Shown here piece by piece: positions 9,659 to 18,299 of a stretch of 23,933 nt of DNA. The DNA is from Chara braunii. Taxonomy: Eukaryota > Streptophyta > Charophyceae > Charales > Characeae. The DNA is taken from assembly GCA_003427395.1 (NCBI GenBank), contig BFEA01000331.1:1591971-1615903 (forward strand), in the 5' to 3' direction. Numbering within the stretch: the stretch's first letter is position 1; the number at the start of each line of letters is the position of its first letter. Below the pieces are notes generated by a model, which saw only the letters and a list, made by a program, of their open reading frames with translations, did not search any database and was not told where the DNA came from. The position numbers were made by a program, and so were the translations under genes.

Positions 9659-9881
9659 CACTCAGGCTCAATATGGTCAAGTAGGTGTTATGCACTCTCC
9701 CATCAGCTCCATGGAAGTAGATGGTAAACTCAACGTACCTCTCGCCTCTCCGTATCTCTAGGGCATGCTCCGTCATGAGTCTGATTTGTCGCGCAACATC
9801 GTCCAACGCCTCTTCTTGCCACCCCCCTATCCTATCTCGCCGCAAGGAAAGGGTCACTCTCAGTGTGTCTCTGTCCGCCAT
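9645..9881 (-). CDS. Accessory ORF 3, small protein of unknown function
   Basis: This intact 78-codon frame runs from ATG at 9881-9879 to TGA at 9645. It has strand-helix-strand character: TLRVTLSLRR, then a helix around EALDDVARQI, then YVEFTIYFHG. A similar arrangement occurs in the C-terminal part of accessory ORF 5 (TVTVLLRAYI, RARDLIREYR, VTFQTSISYD), so it might be a detached piece of that family; this is tentative. It follows ORF 2 by about 105 bp and its end touches the coiled-coil frame that follows. It could instead be a fragment of a longer gene, because the preceding 100 bp also reads plausibly in another frame. Confidence 0.5.
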   Translation of the reverse strand: MADRDTLRVTLSLRRDRIGGWQEEALDDVARQIRLMTEHALEIRRGERYVEFTIYFHGADGRVHNTYLTILSLSGRVV

Positions 9882-9986
9882 CTCTATTAGTGCTTACTGC
9901 TATCCCTGCCTCATCTGAGGTTATTTCCTTGTGTCTATCATCCAACACCCCTCTACTCCGCGCTCTACACTGTGCCCGGTTATGCC

Positions 9987-11104
9987 CTATCCTTCATCGT
10001 CCACCACTTCTGGCATACTCTCGTCCACGCCTACGTCTCCGCATGCATCCACAGCCCGGCCCCAGGGGATATGCTCTTGTCCCTCGGCCCGAGCTAGATG
10101 CCCCCAACCGTCGCTATCTGGTCTGTCTAAATCGACGCCGAGGTTGTCTTGCCTAGCGTCTGGTACGTCTCTCCACGGTCTCTCGTCCTGTCCCCAACTC
10201 TCTACGTCGCTGAGATGTTCCCAATCTCGATCATCGACGTCCCAACCGAGCTCCTCTGTATCTGGATATATCCCCTGGTAATGCTCCTCCAACTCCCAGA
10301 TAGAGATGAGGGACCGGGAGTCTTGCTAAAGAGTCGTTCGACCCCCTCCAAACTATCCACTGGTCTCTGGACCTCCCTATCTAGTGCCAGCCAGAATTCC
10401 AAGGGCTGGCCTGGGAAAAAAGAGTGGGGTTCTGTTGTAGGCGCTACAGTACGTTAAAACTCAATGAGTTGTATCCCTCTCTCTCCAGTTAGAGGCCCGC
10501 CTATGAACTGTGTGTAGGCAATCCAGTCTCTGTCCGTCTGCCCTCTAGCTAGTATGTCGAGCGCTAGAGCCGCAAAATATCTCTCCACGACGCACCCCAA
10601 GCCCCAAAGCTGCTCCACTATAAAGACCGGGAACCTAGCGCGCAGTCGGACTGTCGGGAAAGCAAACCCTCCTATCCGAAACGTAATCCTCGTCTCCCTG
10701 ACAGGCCCATACAGATCCTCAATCCCTTCTCGTGCACTCTCTATCACGCCTGTCAGGATCTCTCTCACCTCTCTCTCATACCGCCAGAACCCATGCACCA
10801 AGCCCTGGATATAGACGACTCCGCTCACCTCACGTGAGTAATAAATATGCCCTACGGCTTCTATGGACGTCGTGTCAGGCGCCCGCCACCTCTGCGGATC
10901 AGACTCGTAAGTCTGAACAGTATATGACCATAGGTGCACGTCTGGTCCCAACCGAGTCGACCCCCAATGGTCAATCAGCCCTGGCTCAGCGACACATCTG
11001 GCCGGTAGATCAAGCTCCACCAAGTCAGGAGTTATGATCTCGGGCGGTCTAGGCCATCTGAAATCACCAAAGGGTAGGTCGACTCTCTCGATCCCCTCTA
11101 CCAT
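9987..11104 (-). pseudogene. Accessory ORF 2, unknown family, second tandem paralogue
   Basis: It starts at ATG 11104-11102 and is open for 216 codons to TAA at 10454-10456. Homology to accessory ORF 1 continues past that stop in the same frame (FWLALDREVQ, RLFSKT) and then jumps by one frame near 10300 (HYQGIYP, acidic W-rich tail) to TAG at 9987. It therefore carries one nonsense change and one frameshift. Shared blocks with ORF 1 include PPEIITPDLVELDLPAR, HLW, FPVFIVE, ILARG and GIQLIEF. It begins 91 bp after ORF 1 ends. The protein would be about 370 residues: a mixed alpha/beta body and an acidic tail. No known domain is apparent to me. The coding quality is supported by conserved spacing between paralogues, which a chance frame would not show. 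Confidence 0.7.
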
Positions 11105-11194
11105 CTGCCTGCAGGATCTCCTATCTCACTCTCTCACTCTACTGCCGAATCTCACGGCTAGCCTAGCTCGCACTCGCCTTCCCACAGACTCCGC

Positions 11195-12214
11195 CTAGGC
11201 CCTAATCGGTACCCCTATGCGTGGGAAGTGCACATCCACCGTGTCGCCTCCCTCCTCCTCGTCAACCTCACTCTCTGGGTCGACCCAGTCTGGCTCCCAG
11301 GCGTCCTCGTCGTCCTCTCGCTTCCAACCCTCGTCGTCGAACTCGTCCTCGACGCGATATGGCGCCTGCCCTATACCCTGGTAATACCCCGCCAACTGAT
11401 AGCCGTGTATCAGAGGTCGCCCTGCGTCCTCACTCCACCAGCTACCCCAGTCGTCTGAGAAGAGTCTCCCGATGCAGGTTACGTACTCGGGGCCTTCTCG
11501 GAGCTCACGGTCCAGCCAATCCCAAACGCACGGAGACTGGGGCCACTCGTCGTCTATCGAACGGATCAGCTCCATAAGCTGAACCCTCTCGTCACCCCAA
11601 TGAGGGTCACCGGTCGCAAGCGAATAATAGAGGTAGTCGAGGTCACCGGGCCCTCTGGCAAGGACCTTGAGATCCTGATAGGCTAAGTATGTCTCGACCA
11701 CTCCGCTTATACCTCCAAAGACGCTCTCTACAACGAACGAGGGGACTGTCGCCCGCAGACTCGAAACGTTGTACGGGCAAAACCGGTCTCGCGCTATCAC
11801 AAGCTCGCTCGTGATATCAAGAGGAGGGCGTCCATGAAATAACATCAACGGGTTGCTCGAGTCCTCCGCTCGGAAGGCGGCGACCTTATCCCTCAGGTAG
11901 CGTAAAGCCCTGCTAACCGCGTCAGTAGTCCCCGTCGTCGCGAGACTCGGCGCAGCCCCCTTGACCGCGTCCGGCTCTAAGTACAGGTAGGCTCTCACGA
12001 CGCACACCCCTTGTCATGGCCGGTGCTCTCTGTGTGTCCAAAGCCACACGTCCGCAGACAAGACAATGGACCTCCACACAAACTGGTCATCAATATATTG
12101 GGTGTTGCGCGCGGGAATCATGAGCTCCACCAGATCCCCCTCTATGAGCTCAGGGGGCTCCACATCCTAAGCGTTGCTGGCCTTATAGACCTCTACCTGC
12201 GCTAACTGCCACAT
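11195..12214 (-). pseudogene. Accessory ORF 1, unknown family, first tandem paralogue
   Basis: The frame runs from ATG at 12214-12212 to TAG at 11195, about 340 codons, with two internal stops: TAG at 12167-12169 and TGA at 12014-12016. I do not recognise the family. Near the N-terminus it has PPELIEGDLVEL and VWLW; in the middle VPSFVVES and VLARG; later WLDREL and RLFSDD; and its C-terminus is very acidic (runs of D and E with several W). Every one of these blocks has a counterpart in the same order in the next reading frame, 11104-9987, so the two are tandem paralogues. The internal TAG aligns with a Trp in the neighbour, consistent with TGG to TAG. There is no membrane segment or signal peptide that I can see. 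The function is unknown; being first after the leader suggests it was translated from genomic-length RNA. Confidence 0.7.
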
Positions 12215-12304
12215 CCAACTGATGGCTAGAGAGGACGTAGTAAGAAAAATGGGTAGAGAACGTGAAAGATAGCAGAAGAAAGACTCTCGTTTCTAAGAAA
12301 ATTT

Positions 12305-12332
12305 TGGCAGCGCTTCGCCTCCCTTCGTTGAG
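12305..12332. repeat. Leader motif, copy 1 of 3
   Basis: Contains CAGCGCTTCGCCTCCCTTCG followed by TTGAGA. It resembles the stretches at 13060 and 13258, which read CTTCGCCTCCCCCCGTTGGG and CACCCTCCCTCCGTTGGG. The shared core is a CTCC run followed by CGTTG. Confidence 0.45.
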
Positions 12333-13059
12333 AGCCTCGATATTACGCTGTCGATGTATCTCCAACCTATCCCAAGAGTCCGCTAAGGTGTCAAAGGGCG
12401 AAATCCCGGCCCTAAACAAAGCAATCAGACCCTATAGTCAAGTTCCCTCGAATACAAGGCATGTGCCCTGTTCGAGGGACCGCTGCCTGCGACTGCTCCG
12501 GTCACCCCTCCGGAGTACAGATGTCACCCTCTATCTAAGAACCAAAATTAGAAGGCCGTCACCTTCTTTCGGTTATTTTTCTAAGCCATTTTTACATTTT
12601 TAAAGAATTTTATTAAATTTAATTAAATAAAAAATTACTTTTAATCTACAGAAACCTACTAGCTCTCCTCCAATGCCTAGGGGTATACAAGGTTTTCCCT
12701 AGAGAGTAGCGCGGCAAGTGCGTTTCTCCCCCCGGCACACACTGTCTATTTATTTTGAATTTATAATATATAAATACCAAATAAATAAATTTAGTTAGGA
12801 AAAAATTCCCTTCGCTGCACCCAACCCCTAAAAGGGGGTAAGGGAACAAGCTTGTACCTTCTTCACTTTAATTCCCCTTCCCTTTCCCTATCTAGGGAAT
12901 TTTCCTATTTTTTACTGTATTTAATTTACAAAAATTATGTTTACACAAAATACGCCCCCTTTCTTACCTTACATATATTTATATTCCTTATATTCGCTCT
13001 ATGCAAAATTACTCGATTTAAGAAGACCCCAGCGAATTTCTACGAATTTCCAAAAATTT

Positions 13060-13092
13060 CAGCGGCACTTCGCCTCCCCCCGTTGGGATGGG
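13060..13092. repeat. Leader motif, copy 2 of 3
   Basis: CAGCGGCACTTCGCCTCC runs into a C tract and then GTTGGGATGGGGC. The GC-rich block stands out from AT-rich surroundings. See the copies at 12305 and 13258. Confidence 0.45.
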
Positions 13093-13257
13093 GCTCGGCC
13101 GAAGGCCTCAAAAATATCGCCGAAGGGGTGTATCAAAAAGATATAATTTTCGAAAAAGTGTTTTGATTTTTTTTTTTTACTTGATTTTTAAGTGTTTTCT
13201 TTAATTATTTTTTAATTAATTCGATAAAATACACAAAATTTCAAAAAAAAAATCCTC

Positions 13258-13287
13258 AGCATTCACCCTCCCTCCGTTGGGATGGGA
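13258..13287. repeat. Leader motif, copy 3 of 3
   Basis: CAGCATTCACCCTCCCTCCG followed by TTGGGATGGGA. It shares CGTTGGGATGGG with the copy at 13060. Confidence 0.45.
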
Positions 13288-14150
13288 TCCGGGACTGTCG
13301 CCCCTAGCGCAACCGCCCAAAAGAAACAATGGGCGAATTTTTACCAAAATACAACAAACCTTAATTAATTTTTTTTCGTTGTTTTAAGTATTTTCCTTCA
13401 ATTAATTTTAAGAAAATGCCGAGAAAGAAAAAGCAAAATAATCCAGATATATTTCGATTCGTCTCTCTAGCTGCTCCCCGAGGTTGTTTCCCACCCCTGA
13501 AACCCTAGATAAAGCTTCTCCTAACTAGGGTTTCCCCTAATTAGGGTTTAACTAACCTGGGTTTTGGAGCCTTGCGCGCAACCGCACGCTCTCCTCCAAC
13601 ACTCGCACGGTCCCAAAAATTTTCCGTCGACTCCTCACGATACTTCCAAAAACTTTGACGGATTACTTTTCTCGAATCCCCTTTTTCCTATTTTACACAA
13701 AATTTTGAAGAAAATAAATATTCTATTTTTATTTTCGTCTATTTTCTTCGCTGTTACTGGTTGTTTTTACCTCTAACTAACTCCGTTCGTCCCGTCCAGG
13801 GTATCAAAATGACGGGAAAAATAATCTAAACAACTTTGGTCAAAGAAGTTATCTCTAAAAAATGAACCAAACTCCCGGAAAAATTATAAAAGGAAAACTC
13901 GAAATTTCCAATTAATAAATAGAAAATTAGGAAAAATTAATGTCCTCAAAATTCGACCGTTAGAATTTTTCGGAAAACGTGTCAAAAAACTCGTTTCGTC
14001 ATAAGGACGAACTTTGTTCGACGAAGTTTGCGTGAAATTGCGTGGATAAGGAGATATTTAAGAAAAAAGAAATTCGAAATTAATAAAAATTAATAAAAAT
14101 CCACTAATCAAGGTATTCGGATCAAACTAACTCCCGGCTAATTAGCGTGG

Positions 14151-14191
14151 GCACCCCCGTTGATTGGGGAAGGCCGCGGCCTTGGGGGTGC
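14151..14191 (-). promoter_or_regulatory. Hairpin with palindromic loop just downstream of the primer site
   Basis: GCACCCCC at 14151-14158 pairs with GGGGGTGC at 14184-14191. Between them lies the perfect palindrome AAGGCCGCGGCCTT (14170-14183). In the genomic RNA this begins nine bases after the primer site. A palindrome exposed in a hairpin loop beside the primer site is the layout of retroviral dimerisation signals. That role is an inference from position and structure only. Confidence 0.45.
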
Positions 14192-14199
14192 AGTTCCCC

Positions 14200-14217
14200 T
14201 CCCCGACAACGGCGCCA
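14200..14217 (-). other. Primer-binding site, tRNA-Asp type
   Basis: The minus strand reads TGGCGCCGTTGTCGGGGA. From memory of plant tRNA-Asp, whose 3' end pairs with TGGCGCCGTTGCCGGGGA, this is 17 of 18 matches, and the single difference is a C to T. It starts four bases inside the inferred LTR edge and marks where minus-strand cDNA synthesis would begin. Athila-like plant elements use the same primer type. Confidence 0.8.
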
Positions 14218-14662
14218 AAGTTGTGGGGAGGGCCACCTGCTGTCCGCTGAAGCCAGGAGCTACGACGCCTGTCACTCGCCACGCCCACATCCGAGGTCTT
14301 CAGTGCCCAGAAGGGTTGAGGGATCTCCACTGCCGGTTAATCCCCTGCTCCACGGTGCTACGAATATCAGTGACCTGTGACCGGAATTTTTCTCGCTTCT
14401 ACATCAATCTGCAACACCAAACAAAAATATAATAAACATTGCTTTATTCGTTGTTCACAGCGAGAGTAATGACAATTCACACACTACTCTTCTCGCGGTA
14501 AATGACATAGGAGTCATCGAATTAATCACAACACCGAATTCCCCGAACTCCGAGGGCACCGCTTTCTTAAGACATGGCACAGTTCGTACTATTCTGCGAA
14601 GATAGCAGAAAGCCAAAGTATGGTCAGGATTCAGATGTTTCGATAATTTCGTTTTTTTGTGG

Positions 14663-15105
14663 GGACCGTCCCCTTGATTGGCACAGATAGCGAACTGGCT
14701 AACTCAAAATAACTCTCTTGATTGGCAGGTGGCAAACTGTCAAACTNAGAACAACCCTTGATCGGAGAGAATATCAAGCTGTGAAACTCAGAATACCCCC
14801 CCCATTGACTAGGCAGATTGCAATTGTCGAAATCAAAATGGCCCTGGATTGGGGCGGAGGGCAAACTCTTGATCACGGAACAACCTTTGGTCGAGGCAGA
14901 TAGCAAACCGTGAAACTCATAATATCCCCCCCTTTACTGGCAGACTGCAAACTGTCAAACTCAAAATAGCCCTTGATTAGGGCGGATAGCAAATTCTTGA
15001 TCTCAGAATAACCTTTGGTCGGGGCAGATGGCAATCTGTAAAACTCCGAATATCCCCCACTTGACTGGACAATTGACCAGCTGTCAAACTTTGAAGACTC
15101 GATAT
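14663..15105. repeat. Imperfect tandem array, about 43-bp units in a 128-129-bp higher-order period
   Basis: Words such as CAAACTGTCAAACTCA, CTTGATTGG and AATAYCCCCC recur. AATACCCCCC/AATATCCCCC begins at 14792, 14921 and 15049, giving spacings of 129 and 128. Each period holds three related units of about 43 bp. N at 14747 lies in a unit. It is inside the 5' LTR. Confidence 0.8.
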
Positions 15106-15189
15106 TCCCCCTTTCCCTGCTCCCTTCCTGTACACGGTTAACCCAGCAAACTTTCACACTCCCCCCCCCTTTTTGTTCACCTCTCTTTC

Positions 15190-15470
15190 ACTATTCTCTT
15201 TGTGTGTGCGTGAGTGTGTACTGCTCGTCTCTCTCCGTGTGTGACCTGCACGTCTCGCTCTGTGTGTGTGCTGCGCGTTTCTCTTTGTGTGTGCTGCGCG
15301 TTTCTCTCTGTGTGTGCTGCGCGTTTCTCTCTGTGTGTGTGCTGCGCGCTTCTCTCTGTATGTGTGTCGCGCGTTTCTCTCTGTATGTGTGCTGCACGCT
15401 TCTCTCTATATGTGTGGCGCGTGTTTCTCTCTGTATGAGTGCCGCGCGTCTTTGTGTGTGTGTGTGCTAC
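15190..15470. repeat. TG-rich minisatellite, about 23-28-bp units
   Basis: Repeated TGTGTGTGCTGCGCG followed by TTTCTCTC, roughly eleven units with small changes. Long frames on both strands here (Cys-rich on plus, Thr/Arg-rich on minus) only mirror the repeat. Confidence 0.85.
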
Positions 15471-15932
15471 CTGAACCTAGACCTCCAGCTTCAAAAGTAT
15501 CCGCTCAAGTCCAAGGCCAGTCAAGTGCCGTTAAGAATTGAGATTACTACGGGAGACTATCCTCGTTGGTATTTGCAAGATTTTAGAATAGAAGAATTAT
15601 AAAATTTAAAACAAAGGAAAAAGTCCCAGGTCCTCTCGCGACTCTCTCACTCTTATTCCCGAAGTCACTCCCTTTCTTGGTTGTTCTGACCTCAGGAAAC
15701 GTGATCAGTTGTTAATGGTTTCGCCAGTCCCACACAGTGCGTACCCCTACTGTTGTGCAGTCATGGCCGCTCGGAGTCACACTTACCTATTATGTTTGTA
15801 TGCTCAACAGTCTTACTTCAAGAAGACGAACTCGATTTCTCATCGAACAGAGTGACCGTTTCCATCCGCAGCTAAATTGCTGGATCTTCTCACCAGCAAG
15901 TGCGGCCGCTTCGAACAGTAGCAAGAACGGTT

Positions 15933-16486
15933 GATTGTCTGACCTGCGAAAGAGTCATGTCCCAGCCACGGCGGTAGTGTTCAATGCTTGACTGTCTGGT
16001 CTGCAGCAGTGACCGCTATCATCTGCGGCCTGTCTCTTATACACATCTAGATGTGTATAAGAGACAGCCGCAATGGAAAACGCCTGATTGGATGTTGAAC
16101 TACGGAGGTGACCGCCGCGCCAGCAGCCGGAACGGAAAACGCCTGTTTGGATGAATGATTGTCTGACCTGCGAAAGAGTCATGTCCCAGCCACGGCNGTA
16201 GTGTTCAATGCTTGACTGTCNGGTCTGCAGCAGTGACCGCTATCATCTGCGGCGGTAATGGAAAATGCCTGATTGGGTGTTGAGCCATGGAAGTGTCCAC
16301 CCCGCCAGCAGCCGGAATGGAAAACGCCTGATTGGATGTTGAACCACGAAAGTGACCGCCCCGCCAACAGCCGGAATGGAAAACGCCTGATTGGATGTTG
16401 AACTACGGAGGTGACCGCCCCGCCAGCAGCCGGAATGGAAAACGCCTATTTGGATGAATGATTGTCTGACCTGCGAAAGAGTCATG
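15933..16486. repeat. 59-bp tandem repeats with two identical 96-bp blocks
   Basis: GTGACCGCCCC-type starts at 16293, 16352 and 16411 give an exact 59-bp period (CCAGCAGCCGGAATGG, AAAACGCCTGATTGGATG). A 96-bp block at 15933-16028 recurs at 16157-16252 with no difference except Ns at 16197 and 16221. A 30-bp start of it appears again at 16457. The adapter at 16030-16067 sits directly after the first 96-bp block, so copy number is unreliable. Confidence 0.8.
16030..16067. other. Nextera mate-pair junction adapter (sequencing artefact)
   Basis: CTGTCTCTTATACACATCT is followed immediately by its reverse complement, AGATGTGTATAAGAGACAG: two Tn5 mosaic ends joined head to head, 38 bp. This is the circularisation junction of Nextera mate-pair libraries, not biology. 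The sequences on either side were brought together in a circularised fragment and need not be adjacent in the genome. Both sides belong to the same repeat family. Confidence 0.97.
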
Positions 16487-16489
16487 CCC

Positions 16490-17160
16490 CTTCGCAGATC
16501 GCTCTTCGAGCGCGCCTTCCCGCCTGGGCCGCGAGACGACCCTTTGAGCGCGTGTGACGAATCACGCACGCCACGCGTCCCTCCAGATAGTTCCTTTCCG
16601 GCAGAACTCCCCTCGTCTGCTTGCTCACACCGTGGTCCTCGACTGCTCTCGTGGGGCAGCGAGAGCCTCGCTTACGTTCCTTCTTCTCCTTCGCCCTTGC
16701 GAGCGCCACTCTTCTTCTCTTACCCGAACGGAACGTAGCTAGAGGTACCAAGCTCGTTTGCCCAGCTCTTCTCTCCTCATTGTCATGCATGCAGCCGCGA
16801 ACTCCGGTCAACTGCGGGGGCCGCTGTGCACAACCTTGCTCATTCGTCCTTTCTTCTCCGTGCGTCTGATTTGTCCCCGCCCCCTTTCTCAGCGACCCTG
16901 CTCAGAAGTCAACTGAGCGGATATGGGCGGAGGACACCTAGCACACTGCCCCCTACCATCTCTCACAAGCCAATAACTATCAACGAGTGCTCAACCGCCT
17001 CGTGGTTTCCCACTCCCCTTGTACACGCGGAGTAACCGCCTGAGCGTGGGCGCTTCTGCCCCGTGCTTGCATGCGCGGGTACACCTTGCTCGCACTGACC
17101 TCCCCCCTCTTCTCCTGGCCCAGACTATATTCACTCTGAGTTCTCACCCGCCAAGCTCCC
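16490..17160. other. LTR stretch without recognisable features
   Basis: GC-rich unique-looking sequence between the 59-bp array and the 95-bp duplication. Frames are open on both strands but lack conserved motifs. A TATA-like GAATATAG on the minus strand near 17125 could belong to the LTR promoter, but I cannot support it further. Confidence 0.4.
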
Positions 17161-17165
17161 TGGCC

Positions 17166-17356
17166 CGGTCTCCCTGGTAGCAGGACCTCAGACTCCCAAA
17201 AATAGGCCACTGCGTTTTGGCCTGTACAGGCTGCCACCGCAGTGGGCTTGTGACCAGAGTNCGGTCTCCCTGGTAGCAGGACCTCAGACTCCCAAAAATA
17301 GGCCACTGCGTTTTGGCCTGTACAGGCTGCCACCGCAGTGGGCTTGTGACCAGAGT
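17166..17356. repeat. Perfect 95-bp direct duplication flanking one N
   Basis: 17166-17260 equals 17262-17356 base for base, separated by the N at 17261. Most likely two contig ends that overlapped by 95 bp but were joined with a single N instead of being merged, which is the pattern expected from a de Bruijn assembly with k of 96. Confidence 0.85.
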
Positions 17357-17559
17357 GCCTCTCAATCTATGATGAATTGAGGCCCCGAATCACCACAATC
17401 GTTTCCTAGTAGCGCTGATAGGGAAGGATGAGTCTCGATTAGATCTGTGCCAGCCCAACAAATGTACCGTATCAGTGCCAAACTCGAATCATCTGGGCCT
17501 GCCCTGTGTTGTACCAATGTTGGTTGGAGCCTCTATAGCTCGTATTGCGACGATGCCGA

Positions 17560-18060
17560 GCTAACGCTGAACCTGAAAATAACGTAGTAGCGTGTACCAG
17601 ACTGATACCGCACCCTTATCGAGCCAGAACCGCGTCGGTGCCGAACCAAGATCGAGCCCAAAATATGCGGGACACCGTACAATGCCGCAATACCGTCATC
17701 ATTCCAAACCTGATATTAGTGCCGTGGAGTGTACCAAAGCCAATGCCGAACCTGGAATAACTATTGTGATAGCGCCGAACCTGAAATCATCTGCCATAGT
17801 CATGCCGAGGCNAAAATAAATTGTCGTAGTGGCCCCAAACCTGAAATAAATCACTGCCAAGGTTCCGATCCTTAAATGAACCGTCGCGGCGACCCCAAAC
17901 CTGAAATGAACTGCCGCAGCGGACTCGGCCCAGAGATAAATCATCGTGAAGTTGTCGAACCTGAAGCACGTAGCCGTCGAGTCATACCGAACCTGAAGTA
18001 GACTGCCGTCAAGGTTCTGAACTTGAAAAATAGACCGCTGCAGTGGCTGCAGACCTGAAG
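17560..18060 (-). repeat. Degenerate minisatellite of about 30 bp, open on the minus strand
   Basis: The plus strand repeats CCGAACCTGAAATAAA followed by TGCCGTAG-like text about every 30 bp. On the minus strand the period keeps one frame open, 18229-17699, giving a repeated peptide such as VHFRFGVAAT, VIYFRFGATT and DDFRFGAIT. N at 17812. The peptide is probably a by-product of the period; it lies inside the LTR. Confidence 0.7.
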
Positions 18061-18299
18061 GCCCGAAACAACCGACTCCGAACTCATACAGAACCAGCAG
18101 CCCGTTGGATACCGTAGGGTGCAAACACGCCGTAACAATACCAAACCTCTCCGAACCACGTATCCGTATCGAGCCAAATACCATACTCCGGTCCAAGGTA
18201 GCTCCATCCCACGCCGTCCATGCGACCACGGACTGTCTCAGTGAGGTTAGTAATCAGATAAGTCGGGAAGGCGACACGGAAAACCTCGATCATCAGGGC

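Larger units (their letters stand above)
12420..14199 (-). other. AT-rich 5' leader without a convincing gene
   Basis: This 1.8-kb stretch lies between the primer site and the first accessory reading frame. It is AT-rich with many A or T runs. It contains diverged copies of a GC-rich motif (13060-13092, 13258-13287, with a third copy at 12305-12332 just outside) and a cluster of telobox-like AAACCCTA words at 13500-13549. A short minus-strand frame without ATG (about 12430-12183) overlaps the start of the next gene and might encode a small peptide. I see nothing else coding. Confidence 0.6.

Noticed and set aside
13500-13549. Interstitial telomere repeat
   Set aside because: Only three separated telobox words on both strands, not a tandem TTTAGGG array.
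15204-15602. Cys-rich plus-strand frames
   Set aside because: Composition follows the TG-rich minisatellite; there is no cysteine-spacing pattern of a real protein family beyond the repeat.
15955-16182. Minus-strand frame containing SYTHLDVYKRQ
   Set aside because: That peptide is the translation of the mate-pair adapter, so the frame is artefactual.
15933-16486. CRISPR-like array of regularly spaced repeats
   Set aside because: The 59-bp units are contiguous without unique spacers, lie in a eukaryotic LTR and include assembly artefacts.
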